A DNA stretch of 64,000 nt. Origin: Apteryx mantelli (taxonomy: Eukaryota; Chordata; Aves; Apterygiformes; Apterygidae). Where the stretch lies: the NCBI RefSeq assembly GCF_036417845.1, contig NC_089981.1:63453268-63517267 (forward strand), read 5' to 3'. Below are positions 1 to 13,400 of this stretch, in pieces. The position numbers were made by a program, and so were the translations under genes. Position 1 is the stretch's first letter. Each line of letters opens with the position of its first letter. The notes beneath the pieces were generated by a model. That model did no database searches. It saw nothing but the letters and a program-made list of their open reading frames with translations, and had not been told where the DNA came from.

Positions 1-2140
1 AGAACAGAGTAAGCAATTACTTTGCAGGAACAGGTCTCATGCATGAAAGCTACAGTGGTTGCAGGGGGCATCCTTTCCCATAGATGCTCTGTTCTAAGTG
101 GTATTCCTCAATCTTGCTTAAGACCATTTTGCACTACAACTTGGGATTCATTTGGGTTGTGAACTACCCAGTCCCATACACATTCTCTTTCTAGCTCTGG
201 TTGTGAAAGTTGACTGTTAGGTCATTTTCTGCTCCTTTGACCTGAAACTGGAAGATACCCTTCTTGCATCTTTCCCAAATAGCAGTTCAAGTTATCTCTG
301 AAAGTCCATCATGATTTTATATCCTCTGATAAGCCATGGAAACATAATATTCATAGTCACTGGTGTTCTTTGATATCCCCTACCACATGCAAAAGGTGTT
401 CATTAAGAGCTAACTGTATTTGTGTACAAGTAGCATGCCAGGTAATATTAATCAAGGCACTGTGGATGGACTGCGTAAGTTTCATTGCTACTTTAACTGC
501 TTTTATCCCTAAAGCAGCCACCAACGTATGTGTAAATGTTTAATACTTGAATAGAGGTGAATTCTCCTTTGATTAGGAGTCACAAAGCTGCTTGGAGATG
601 GTTTGTATGGGCAGGTGTGTCTGCTTTTTCTTCTGGATTCCCTACCCCCAAAGCTGTCTTGCCTGCGTTCCACAGGGAGCCGATAAGATCTGCATTTTGC
701 ATGTTTTAAACCTTTAGGGAGATCTGTTACAATTGCGAATAATTCCAGCCATGCCCACTGCACAGGTGCACCACAGGGTGCTTTCTGCCATCTGGATAGC
801 TCCAGTACAGTTAAAATAATCAAGTGAACTACAGCTCTAGTTAAGTTGAATACGGCTGTTGAAAGGGAGATGGAGGAAGGTGTTTTAGCCTTCCAGCCTT
901 TCCTTTCTCTCCCCATCAGCACTTTATAGAGGGAGATTCTGAGTGTATTCTCCAGAGGATGTGTGGGAGGAGGGCATCCCAGTTTCCAGCTGATAATCCT
1001 CCTGCCACCCACACTCTTTTGCTCCAGCCTTCTCTTGCCCCTGATCTAGTAAATGTTATTTTGATCTCTATTCTGTAGTGGTTCACTGGTTAAATTTAGA
1101 ACAGTTCTAATATCAATTAAAAACCTGGTCATTGCTGTTCTATGAGTCTAGCCTTGGCTCTCCAGATGCCTGGTAGGAAGACTGATCTGGACACTAACAC
1201 TGGGCCAACCTTTGCTCCCACCCCCAACAAAGAAGGATCAGCAGTGTCTGGAAGTTCTTGGGATCCAGATCATCTGATAGAGGGGAGGGGGTCTGTGGTG
1301 AGACACAAGCTAAAATATCTGTAGGAGAGGTTCCCAGTTCTTTAAAAAGATTTTTGGTTTTTTATGTTTCTCTCAGGTTAGGGACGTTATCAGAGCCTTC
1401 TTGGTAACATGAGCAAGCTGCACTGCCTGCAGTGTTACACCAAAACTGATAGACCCTGGGGTCATTTCTTGTTGATAGCTGACATCTCAACCATCCTTGT
1501 TGACTGGCAGGGATGACAATTACTTGTTTAGTGACAAGAGCCAAGGAATATTTTGCATTTTTAGTAGGTACACCATTTACATAACTGACAGCATTTCCAG
1601 GGTTAAGTGGTATTTCAGCAGAAGAAGTTTAAGGAAGGTATATTGAAGAAGGTGGTATGGTGGAACCCAGAAAGTCAAATTGCTCATAGGAACATGCAGC
1701 TGAATTTTGCTCATTTTGTCCCACCCCAAGGTTCATAGATTCTCTCTATACAACTCACATCTGGCCTGTAAAGTTTGAATCTCTAAGTTGAGGATGTTGT
1801 TTTGCAATTAATCAATATCAAAATTTGTTTAAAATTTCAAAAAAAAAAAATTTTTTAAATAGAGCTTAGCTATAGAGTAAAGCCGCTTTAAAACTCATCA
1901 TTGCTTTTGTGGTTTGTTAGTATTCTGTCCATTCAGTTTCCCTCACTGCTGCTCTTCAGGTGCCCCCAAGACGTCCTAAGGGTTTGGTTACAAATTCTAA
2001 CACTTTGGGCATGTTTGCAAAAGGTTCAGCCCCCTCCTTGCATAGGAATTGCATACCCACCATCCAACCTCAACGATTCTGTGATTGGGAATACTTACTG
2101 CCTGTTTGGATCCTGTTTGTGATGCCAGATATTATGTGGT

Positions 2141-3193
2141 TGTTCAGTCTGATGGACTGCAGCATCCAGGAGGTTCCTCTTCTCCTCGTCCTCTAGATAA
2201 GAGACCGCTGGACTGTTCCCAGGTCCAGCCAATAGTGATGCTGAACCTGAACTGCAGAGATGCTCCCATGCACACCCAGATGGTACAGACATGGCTGGCC
2301 ATAAACACATTAACACAGGCAGGAGGGCAGTACCTTTACAGGCACCCACATAAAACATGAAGACCACAAATGGCCTAATTCTGTTCCTACTCTCCAGGTA
2401 GTCAGGCTTGAAGTTCACTAGCATATCACACATGTGCCCTCACTCACCTCACATGCATACTTACATTCATGGATCTCTCTGGTTTCCACCCCAGAACTTC
2501 CAGTATCCGTGCCCAGGCCCTGGGCTTTTTAATCCAGTCTCTGGCCAAGGATCTTGTGTCTTTCCAAATTGTGGTTTCATCCTATTCACAAACTAGTCCA
2601 ACCTGAAGTTCACTAACTGAACACAGTTATTCAGAAACTATTTAGGAACAGCGTTTAGTAAGATGATGAGATGGACTACAGTGCCCAGACCCAGCAGCAA
2701 GCTGACCAACAGCTTGCTAACATGTGGTCAGCCCCTTTTATCCCCCTCTTCCTGTTTCCCATGGTTGTTCTGCCCCTAACCACCTTGATCCCTCCCTTTC
2801 TCCTGCCTTTAATCCTTCCCCTAAACATCCCAATAAGTTTTTCACATTCCCACAGCTCCCTGCCCCCCTTAAGACAACCCATAATAAGTTTTACCAAGTC
2901 CCACAATTTCCCTCACATTGCATTATAGGTTTGCTGTTTCTTATGAGACCCATCTGGTAACTGGTGATAATCTTGTTTTCTTATCATTTACAAAGTTTCT
3001 GGTTGAATCTCTTGAAGGTTACACTCAAGTGGTCCCTGTAAGGCCCATCCATCAGTGTCCCAGGAGTTCTGGTCTTTGTTGTTCTCTTATCGGCAGTTTG
3101 TTAGAATTTGTGTTTCTGTGTTTAATTTATTACCTCTTCTGCTTCTTGTCTTTGTCTTTTACATTGAATAGCCAGTTATCAGGTATCCTTACA
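2141..3193 (-). mobile_element. LTR-like retroelement copy 1
   Basis: The segment shares stretches with 5990-6831 in the same orientation and with 26513-27521 and 45483-46579 in the opposite one. Shared landmarks are AGGTCCAGCCAATAGTGA (also in copy 2) and, at the right end, GAATAGCC followed by a terminus ending in ACA. Read on the minus strand the copy starts TGTAAGGATA and ends near TG/CA-type boundaries, as expected for an LTR. No gag, pol or env remnant and no target-site duplication was recognised, so it is probably a solo LTR. The left boundary is approximate and orientation is inferred from copy 4. Confidence 0.6.
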
Positions 3194-4164
3194 GTTTCCT
3201 TTTTGCTTTCAGTTGCTAAACCAAATTAGAAGAAACTTAAACCAGTGTACAGTTTTTGTAATGATTTTTTTCCCCATATCTGCAGTTGCTGTAGTTGTCA
3301 CACAGGTATTAAATGATTTTAAACGTGAAGGGAGGTTTCTGAAAGTACTTAGCTGTTAAGATGCAACTGTCCCGTGAAAAATTGTATTTTCATATAATTA
3401 TTTGATGTAGAGATGGGAGAGTATATTTGGTGATTGGTTTGCTTTAATTTAAGGGAAGGATTTTTTTTTTTAAATGATAATTTTTACTAATGAGAGCGAT
3501 TCATGTCCTTTTATTTATGGCTGCTTCTTTTACCCCCTCTGGGTCTCTATATAGTTTGATATTACTTTACAAAGAAAATTAAAGGGCTCCCTTTTCTTTC
3601 AGGGATCCTTTTGTGGTTGCTACCTTTTGTTTTTCCCTCCTGGCTTAGTGTTGCTGTGTATTGGTGGAGGGTTTGAAGCAAAGCTTTCCTGTTGTAGGTC
3701 AAAAGTTTTGTTTAAAGCATTCTGTACAAAAACAGAAGATAAAAGAATCCATAAAACATGTATATTACATGGCTGAGTAGGTAGCAGTAGGGATTGCAGA
3801 TAGTATTTAAATGAAAGATAATTCAGTAATTTAGAGTCGTTTTGCTGCACACATTTGTTAGTCCCATTTCTCCTTTTTTGTTGCTTTCCTTTGTTATTCC
3901 TCTCTCCCTTCTTGTATTTTTCCCCTCCTGACACATTTTATTTTAAATTAGAATGCAAGTCTTTTGGGGAGAGACTGTCCCTTATTGCCTACAGGTTTTC
4001 TGAGAACATAAAAAGTTCCCCAAATGGTTTTGACTGGGGCCTCTGGGTAATCTTATAATATACATAATAGGAAATAATTCTAATCTTTCCAACTACAGTG
4101 TGGCTTGTGGCCTAGTTTATGTAGCATATTGCCATCTGAGTGACTTCAAGACTTGTTATTTACC

Positions 4165-4645
4165 TTCACAATTGTCAGGGAGCAGCAAGGGCCAGCTGCT
4201 CCCTAAGGGCAGGTTAGCAGGGAGCCAAGAGCAAGCCCAGTGCAGGCAGCACCCTCACCAGCACAGAGCAGTCCCGCAGTACCTGCACACGGTGGGCAGA
4301 GGCAGGTGCTGCTACAGGGTCCATCAACAGCCCCCACCAGGGCAAAGCAATGAACCAAGTCCAGGGTCCATCCAGGGAGTCCAGTCAGGAGCAGCAGGAG
4401 ATGGGGGCAGCAACAGGACATAGGACAGGGCTGCAACATCAGTCTGTGGTTCATCCAGGAGAAGAAGCTGGAGACAGCTCCACCCATAGCAGAGGCAGGG
4501 GGGGGCAGTGCCCAGGTCTGAGCTTAAATGGAGCTCCTGGGCCCATAGGCAGGAGCTGGGAGTCTCAGGTGAGGCCACTCAGGACTGTTAAGGCCTGTTG
4601 GTGTCCTCAGGGCCCCAACAGCAGTATTCCTAGAGGCAGATGTGT
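4165..4645. other. GC-rich block of unknown origin
   Basis: About 480 bases markedly richer in G+C than the AT-rich flanks, with many AGGAGCAG, CCAGGG and GCAGGCAG-type words. Open frames occur on both strands, which is expected from base composition; none gives a protein I recognise. It may be an inserted repeat or a processed fragment, and no copy was seen elsewhere in the window. Confidence 0.35.
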
Positions 4646-5454
4646 TTGAGGAAGCATCAGTATTTCCAGTGTTTTCATGATAGGAAATGGGCATAGAGAA
4701 ATTAGATCCCAAAATATGAAGTGCCCTCTTGTTTTCTTCACAGTTTCTTTGATTAAATGCACCTGGTCCTGATGTAGCAAAGGTTCAAAATGTTGATATT
4801 TGCTATAGAAATAATTTGGAATTGGGTGCTCAGTAGTTCTGAAAGTTAATCCCCAAAGCAGTCACAACATCCACATATGAAATAATGATTAGTGACTGCT
4901 GTTGTTTTTTTTTTAATGGTCTTGTGATTTAAGTCAACAGATCAGACTATTCGTCTTTTTCCACTCTGCTCCTTTTGACACTGACGAACCTTCTCACTGC
5001 ACAGAGAGTGCCGCCTGGGCTCTCTGGGAATACATGTTAAAAATGTCTCAAAATGAGGGTAATAGCTTTTGAATACCTATCTTGTACAATTTTCTTTTAA
5101 GTGCCAAAGATAAAGCAATTCCAATGCATACAGTTGTTTGCTAGACAGCATAGAATGCAGGATCTTTACATGGAGCGGTTTTCTAGAGATAAGAAGTGGT
5201 GACTTAAGGGTTGGTTTTGGTGCATTGTTATTTTTTAATATTTCCTTTATCCATGCTCTTCAAAATATGTTGAGAATGTGAGTATAGGGGTAAGTCTGTT
5301 TGGCAGAGCTTATAAGCCAAACGAAGAGAGTTTTGAGAGGCCTTTTTTCTGAAACATGGAATCTCCGTCTAGGTCTGTTTGAAATTACCTTTTCTGGTCT
5401 TTATGTTCTCCAGAGTTTTAATTCCATACAGGAGAGGGATTTGAGACCATATTT

Positions 5455-5473
5455 AAAAAAAAAAAAAAAAAAA
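5455..5473. repeat. Poly(A) tract
   Basis: Uninterrupted run of about 19 A residues in non-coding sequence. No retroposed gene body was recognised immediately upstream. Confidence 0.8.
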
Positions 5474-5989
5474 GCTTGTGGAGTATACAGAAGAATTAGT
5501 TCAGTAATTTCATTATAAAAGTTGGGGTGTGTATCTCCTAATTCCCAGCCATACTTCCTTTGTTAAATCAGACTATTTTAATATGGACTGTTGTGGCACT
5601 GGTAACAGAAAAAATGTGTTTTCTATGTCTGTGCTTTGGAGGTGAAGCTAAATACTCTTGTTTCAGACTGGTTCCAGAGGCTTAGAGGGGCCCAGGATCA
5701 CATCCAGCAGTGCAGCAAAAGCTTGGACTTTGAGATGTTGTCGGGGGAGGGAATGAGTAAGCAAAGTACGTGCTTTGCTGCTCTGAACTTTGTTACATAT
5801 GCTTAGACTTTCAGGGGACTGGAAAAGCCCTTCTCTGACTTCTAGTTTCTTTCCAAATTTTAGATTGCTTTTTGGTAATTCAAGATTTCTAGGAGTTAGC
5901 CAGAAGTACTTTTTACATTGGCATTGCTGACTGATGTTAAGGATAGCTGTATCTTTTGAACTGAATGACCTGGGCATTTCTCACCTCCT

Positions 5990-6831
5990 GGGCCCATCAA
6001 GATGAGGGCTGTTCCCTATTTCTGTTCCTAGGTCCAGCCAATAGTGAGGTTTAGTGCAATTTTCAATTGGTCACACACACAGACAGTACAGATGTGGCTC
6101 ATGACAAACATTAATGCAGAACGGTAGTACCTTTTCCCACATAAACACAAAGAGCACAAATAGCCCGATCCTGTTTCTAAGAATCGTTGCTTAGAGGAAA
6201 CCTTCTTTCATGGGTTTCTCCAGTATTTGGCCCCAGACCTCTCATCCTACTTGTCAGCTTGTCTGGCCTGAGGTTTGCTAGTGCCCCCCCGCCCCAGACT
6301 AGAGAGCACAATCATGTAGGAAATAGTTTGGAATAGAGTTTAATAAGAAGACAGGACTGACTGTGGAGATCAGGTGCAGGGCTTGGCAGACAAGTGAAAT
6401 GATCAGACTCCTGCTACATGTAAAGGCCTCTTTTATTCTCGCTCCCTTTTCCCATGCTTGGTCTTCCATGATGCACCTTGATCTTTCCCTTTTCCTGCCT
6501 TTGGCCTTTCCCCTAAACAACCCATAATCCCAAACAGTCCCCAAAATCTCTTGTTCAGTCCTCAAATTCCTCCCCAGGGAATGCATCCCAGAATAAGTCC
6601 TATATCCCTTTATGCAATAGTCCCCCTTAGTTTGCATAACATTCTGGAGAGTTTCTTCTGCTGGATCCTCTTAGTGGGTGGGTTTCACACTAGGGACAAT
6701 GGCTTCAATTGTTCACCTTTGATGGTTTTGGGAGTAGCTGTTTCGGGTTGATTAGGCTGTCTCCCTTCCCATCTTCTTCCTCTGATCATTATCTGTCTAT
6801 TTAGAATAGCCATTAGTCAGATAGGTTTACA
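5990..6831 (-). mobile_element. LTR-like retroelement copy 2
   Basis: Related to copy 1 along much of its length: AGGTCCAGCCAATAGTGA near 6031, then a CACATAAACACAAAGAGC stretch and GATCCTGTTTCTA. The right end reads AGAATAGCCATTAGTCAG then a terminus ending ACA at 6831. It is more diverged and shorter than copy 1, and its left edge is approximate. No coding remnant was seen. Confidence 0.55.
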
Positions 6832-7280
6832 GCTAGTCTTTCTCTACCTTTTTTATTTAAAAGGCCAACTTCATTTCAGTTAAGTGTTGAAAGACAATAA
6901 TTAAACAAAATACCTGAGTCAAAGGCTGAGCATGGAAAACGTTTACTTGGAAGGTTAGAGCATAGTAAAGTATCAATAAACCAGGAATTAAAAAGGAAAA
7001 TATGAGGTAGCCTATGTAGCCTTCAGTGTAGTCTACAAGGATCCAGAGCAGTTTTTTGTATGTTAAAGAAATGACAATTTTATAAGTATTTCGCAGATGA
7101 CAAGTGCGAATGATATATTCTTGGTCATTGATGTAAGTCGAAAAGCTTTCATTTACTTTTGAGTGTATTAGATTATATTCTTTGTCTCTTACAAGACAGT
7201 ATGGGCTAATGGAGTGGGTTTAGTACCTTTTTTAAATGACTTACGCTACTCTTGAACTGATCTTCAGTATCTCTTTTCAG

Positions 7281-7416
7281 CTGCTGGTTCAGTTTGTTCA
7301 GAATACTTCTATTCCACTGGGGCAAGGGCTGGTGGAATCGGAACCAAAAGACATCACCTGTCTTTCTCTCCTTCCTGTTACTGAGACCTCAGAATGCAAC
7401 AGACTGATGTTGCCAG
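7281..7416 (+). CDS. ZNF410: ZNF410 coding exon (LLVQFVQ...)
   Basis: Acceptor CTCTTTTCAG, donor CCAG/GTAAAA. Translates to LLVQFVQNTSIPLGQ and on to LPVTETSECNRLMLP, nearly identical to human residues 12 onward. It ends one base into a codon. Confidence 0.95.
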
Positions 7417-10400
7417 GTAAAATCTATGGAGCAGATCTTTGTGGGTGTGTCATTTATACAGCTGTCCTTAATGCAGCGCTGTGGCGCATGTTGTACCTGC
7501 CTCTTGCTGATAAGGCATTCCAGTGACGGAGGAACAAGTTCAGAAGGATGACTGAAACTTTTCTCATTTAATGAAGAAGTTTGGCTAGACAGAAAATTCC
7601 TTTCTCCTCCTGTCTCTCTCATGTTCTAATTGTTTTTACTAGAAAAATAACTTCATAGGTATCTTTTAGTCATTGCATACTTTTTATTTTCTCTGGTTTC
7701 ACTTTCTTCACTAGATGATGAAAGAGATCTCACTTCTCCAAGTCACACTAATTCTTCCAAAGATGTTTCTTCATCTGCTGTCTTGAGAAGCCTCCAGGTA
7801 AATGTGGGCCCTGATGGAGAGGAAACAAGGGCACAGAATGTACAGAAACCGTCTGAGCTTCTGTCAACTTCAGAGACTTCCAGTTTATTGCAAGACCTCC
7901 AGCCCAGTGACAGCACTTCATTTATTCTTCTCAACCTAACAAGAGCAGGTAATTCTCCTTCTGTTTGTCATCTGGCTGAATATGTCTCAGACAACAGAAT
8001 GCAGGAGATACAAGTACATCTCTGTCCCTGCTGCTTATGAAGGGGAAAGATCACAAAATTTGCTGGGCATTATTGGATATGTCAGGAGCATGTAACCATC
8101 AGCAGCTTCCTATGGTGCAGAGGTCAGTGAAGACTTTTTTAGTGCAGATACTACATCTGTATCATGAACACTAGCCTCTGGGAAGCAAAAGAAATTGCCC
8201 TCTATTGCACTGTCCTTCTGTTTCATGGAGTTGTCTTCTTTTTTAGGGCTGGGGTCTCCAGCAGAGCACTTGGTGTTTGTTCAAGATGAAGCAGAAGATT
8301 CTGGGAATGACTTTCTCTCTCATGATAGCACAGACAGCAGTACCCCATGGTTCCTACGAGTACAAGAATTGGCCCATGACAGTTTAATTGCTGCCACTCG
8401 GGCTCAGCTCGCTAAGAATGCCAAAGCAAGCAATAATGGTAGGAAATCTCCTGGTTCTCTCTCAGAAGTTGAATCTCCTATACAAGGCCCCTAGTTTCAG
8501 CTGTAGTTGTTTGTTTGTGTGTAGAATAGCCAATGAATTATATAAAGTTGTTGTGAAGTCAGTTCAGTAGTTTGAGTTTAGGGAAGTTCATTAATTTAAT
8601 GTCTGTGCTGGTTCTTTCTTTCTCTTTCTCTCTCTCTTGCTTATAATCTATTCTGATGTGTCCTTAAATCATCAGTGACAGAGAATGATGCAGAACAATC
8701 ACTTAATTTTTCTGTAATGTACATAGGCTCCTCAGTTTTTCTCAGGGAACAAGCTTTGGTGGAAGCACCAGTTCTCTTGCAGTCTTATTCTCTGTTATAC
8801 TTAAAGAGTATCTTCCTTCCAATTGCAGCTGTTTGTATTTCAGCTTTTGTTTTCACTTTCAAGTCTATTTTTAATGCATACTATATTTCATACTTTCTTC
8901 TTCTTAGCTCCACTAGGTTTGGAGATCAGCTTTCTAGGGGATACTTAATTGGACTTAGTCACATGCTTTATGACTTATTATTTCAATAAAGAATTGCAAT
9001 CAAATGCATTATCTCTTTTTTAGCCATTAGAACCATTTTTCTGGTTTCTAATGAATTGACTTTATATTCTTCCTGTGATAAGCCTCATCTGGTGGCAGCT
9101 AGTCTGATATGGATAATTTGCTGGGAATAGTTTATGGGCCTGGAAAGATTCATGAATGTGTCTGATCTCTGTTATGGGCTAGGTAGCAGCATGTAGGGCA
9201 TGGTAAGCTATTAGTAACCAGGAGCATATCTGCCTTACAGACCTATGTCATATATGATGCTGTTTTTATCTATTGAATTTGATATGTTATAGTAATCTGT
9301 CTCCTTTTAGATTTTGGTGGGCTTTTTCTTCCAGGTGAAAATGTTCATCTTTGCTCAGGAGATGGGCAGCCAAAAGACTCTAGCCCTGTTCCTCATTTAT
9401 CTCGTGTGGAAAGGAAGCTAAAGTGCACAGTTGAGGGCTGCGATCGGACATTTGTGTGGCCAGCTCACTTCAAATACCATCTAAAAACACACCGGTGAGC
9501 AGAAAGAGCTATATGTTGTTGTGAATTTGCAAAAGCATGCTGTGTATTTGGGATAGCATTGGTTTCCAACATCAGCAAGCTGTGAAAACCTGACGTTACT
9601 CTTAGAAATAGTAAGGCCGTTGCTTTCTTTAATTCAGTTATGTTGAAACACCTTGGCCAAATTTAGATTATTTTTGCAGGTCCTTGTTAATACTGGATTT
9701 AGAACATTTATATTTTAACAGGTGCTCAGTAAAGATAATTAACTAACACCATGTACATACATTACTTCTGTGGTACAGTGAATATTAGAATTTGTGGGAT
9801 GGTGTCATATTTTTATATATCCTTGAACAAAGTTGCTTGTTCTAATAAAGGGCCATAATCTCTTCTACCTGAAAAATCATTGGTCTTTAAGGTAAATTGT
9901 AGACAGCTTCCTGCTCTCTACAAACGATCACTTATTGAAAAGTGTGAAGGACTCCATGAGATATGAGCCCATCACCTTGCCCTGAGGCAGGGCCAGGAAA
10001 AACTACATGTACTGTATGTACAGGTACAGTCATTTTTGAACCTCCAGTGACTGAAATTCCACAACCTTCCTATATAATCTATTGCAGTGCTTTACTAAAT
10101 CTTTCTGGGTAGGGAATGGGCCAGGTAATAGGATGAAAAGGTTTGACATATCTGAATGACTTCTTCCAATGGACAACACAGACTCTGGTTATATGGTAGT
10201 TCCTTAGGACTAATTTAGGCCTCTCACTTTGGCCGAGTCACTTCATTTTTGGGTATAATTCATTTCAGTTACTATGCTTTGGCTTTTTATTTAATCAAAA
10301 ACAAGAAGATAGCTCATGAAAAAGTATGTTGCAGTAGCTGCTTATGAAACAGCTGTTTTGTTGCTTTCCAGGAATGATCGCTCCTTCACCTGCCCAGCAG

Positions 10401-13400
10401 AAGGCTGTGGAAAAAGTTTCTATGTCTTGCAGAGGCTGAAGGTGCACATGAGAACTCACAATGGTGAAAAACCCTTTGTGTGCACAGAGCTGGGCTGTGG
10501 GAAACAGTTCACAACAGCTGGAAATCTGAAGAACCACCTACGAATTCACACTGGTGTGTTTTAGACCTCACCTATTTGTGGTCGTCAGAGGTGGGGTCTT
10601 TACTGAGGAAAAAAACACTCCAGCCTTCAGCCTCAAACTTTGTGAATATTATGCTCATATATCTCTGACTTTCATTAGTGTCCGTTTCCTATCAATTCAC
10701 ATTGATCAGTGAATTCACAGTGAAATTAATCAACTGCTTCCCCTTTTACTATTCTGTATAATTTCATACAGGTTTCACCCTTCAAATACTATATGATGAT
10801 GTTGCGTTCCTACTGTCAGATCCATGCTCTGAAGATTCCCTTCCCCTCCCCGCCCCGGTTGTTTGATTTGGGGGAGGTGGGGGGAGTGTTTTGTTTTGGG
10901 GAGAAACTAGATCATTCCCAAGGGAATAGTCAGTGAACACCACTGTCGTAAGTATTTTCATAAGGAAGCTATTTTAAGTTGCTGAGAAGCACAGTAGCTT
11001 AGATGTTGCTCCAGAGTAGAGTCTTGAACTCACAGTCATAGCTGGGCTGACATCTGGCTGAATCTTGGCTACCTTATGTTACTTGCACTGCTTGTAGAAT
11101 GACTACATTTGGGAAGTTTAGGGAAGTGAGGAATGGAGTGGAATGAGTATCAAAAAATATAGCAGCAAAGTCTAATAGAGAAAAGCAGTATTTTGACACG
11201 CAAACTGCTCTGTGCTAATGTTGGTCAGGGATGTTACTATATGCTGGAGCCTATGTACTCTAACTCATGCTCAGCTTTTTATATTAAATAAAACAAGAAC
11301 CTTTATTCCATAGTGTTGTATTTTATACATGGTTTGTTTATGCTGTCTTCTCTGCAGAATTTGATCCTGCCTTGTCAGTATTTATGGAAGTTGGTATATC
11401 AGCCAAAGCCTTGACAACTGCATAAAGTGTTTTAGGTGTTTTTATCCCAGAAAGGTATTTGAGAGAGGCACACAAGTTCCAGCTGAAACAATCAGCAATT
11501 TAATAGTTAGCAAAGTTGACAATGAACATTCCTGGGGGGTTGTTTGTTTGTTTGTTTGTTTTTAAGCCTCAGAGTTATCATACCACTGAAATAAATGGTC
11601 CAGTTCAGGCCTCCCAGAATATTATTAGAGATACCCTGGTAGCCCAGGAAGGTAGCATTGCATTACAGTTGGTTAAGATTTCCAAATAACCTGCACAACT
11701 ATGAGAGCACAAGGCATCTCAGTAAAATGAAATCTCAGATTATGTGGGCTGCTAACAGCTGTGTATGTTTTCTGCTTTATTTAACACTACCATATGCTGT
11801 GTACTTTGTAGATATATATATAGAATAAGGTTGCTATTTTAAATAATTTGAAGTTTAGCTAGAGAACACATGGTTTGTGGGCAGATGTTGGGATGTAGTT
11901 AAAAATTATATATGCCAATAGTAAATTTTGCATGTGTAGTAGCAACAGCTATATTTTGTACTTAGCTTTCTTTTGCACTTAAAGCTCCCAGCCACAGCAT
12001 GGGTAAAGCTGACAGGCCCAGCTGATACGTGCACAATCCTCCCTGATAGAATGTGTTCTGCACTCAATGGAGCAGTTGCTTCTGGAGGAGTAAATAATAA
12101 CTTTCTAAATGGCACATTGATAATGTGTAATTAAGAGTTTGATCAGACCAAAGTTGTTTTAAAACTGCAGCTGTAAATAGATCTAGAGTTTTCTATAGAT
12201 GGAACTGTGTGCTGTTATTTTTGTCAGTGCTAGTTTTTCTTCCTTGGCCTTTCCCAAGTTTTAAATATGTATAACAAGCTAGAAGTTACAAGTAGTGTTC
12301 AGGAATCTGCTATGTATTTCAGCTCTATATCACCAATCAGAACATGCTTCGTTCGTTCTTTTGCTCAGATCCATTGAATACTACAGTAGATATGAAGCTG
12401 AGAAATAAACTGCAGGGAGAAGAATTTTAAAATCATAGTAGAAACAACTTTAGCAAGATCACTCCAAAAGAACTGTATATCTGGCAGACACAATAGAAAT
12501 AGCTAAAACATCTTGCTTAATTTCCTATGGATTATATCCAGCAGGATTTGGTGTAACTCTGATATAGTAGTCTAGCTAAAGACTTGAAATCATACTGTTA
12601 AACATGGTGTATTGAGTTCTTTAGGGGGATGTTGCAGGCAACAGTTAGCTTTAGTTTTATTTCAGGCTTTATTAAAAAGGGGTTTAGAGCAGGTTAATTA
12701 TATCACATTGCATTGGTGTAGTCATCTACTGATTTATTATCATTTAGTCAAATACAAAAATAGCTGTGGAGATACATATAAGTAACAAGTTTCTGCCTAT
12801 GAAAATAAATTGTGCCTTGAATTACTGTTCCTCCACATATGCATATAAATGACTGACACCTCTCTTGCAGGTTTTTGCTGAGGTCAGCCTGTTCAGAAAT
12901 AAAGTGTACAATCTGATGTGAAGGGAAATATAATTAATGGGATTTTTGGCCCTTAGAGGCAGAAAGGGAACAGACTCCTGGGAGTGTGTGAAGCAGAGAG
13001 CTGTTTGTTAAGAGCTGCATATAAATGATATATTGTATTCCAGATACTTTTGTATTACTCCCTTGGTAGTTATGTACTAGGACCCTAGCTTGCCTTTCGG
13101 TGAATGATGACCTTTCTGAAAGAATTTTCAGTATCCCCTCTTGAAAGCTGATGACGAGAATGCTTTAAAAGCCTTAGAAAGAGTATGTGTCGTTTTTGTT
13201 GAACTTTGATACATGTAAGGTCAAAAGGAAGAACTCAGTAGAGATCTTCAGACTGTTCTCAGGAACTTGGATCCCAAGTTAAGATCTCAAAGTCTAAGAA
13301 TTTATTTTTCCCTTGTAGGGGAGAAACCATTTTTGTGTGAGGCACAGGGATGTGGTCGCTCCTTTGCTGAATACTCCAGCCTTCGGAAACATTTGGTTGT

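Larger units (their letters stand above)
1..7280 (+). other. ZNF410: Non-coding: ZNF410 5' intron or upstream sequence
   Basis: No exon could be supported here. The first recognised ZNF410 exon starts at 7281 with codons for LLVQFVQ; the roughly 11 residues before it in the human protein were sought by eye in this stretch and not found, so they probably lie left of the window. Two LTR-like copies and a GC-rich block are listed separately. Open frames in this stretch show no family resemblance and lie mostly in repeats. Confidence 0.6.

Noticed and set aside
509-1012. 167-codon minus-strand open frame
   Set aside because: Composition looks random, no family resemblance, and it lies in ZNF410 5' intronic or upstream sequence.
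2063-2088. CCAACCTCAACGATTCTGTGAT, identical in type to a CR1 3' tail
   Set aside because: No CR1 body could be recognised upstream of it, so a separate element cannot be supported.
4203-4649. Long open frames on both strands in the GC-rich block
   Set aside because: Overlapping frames on both strands reflect composition; no recognisable protein, start context or splice evidence.
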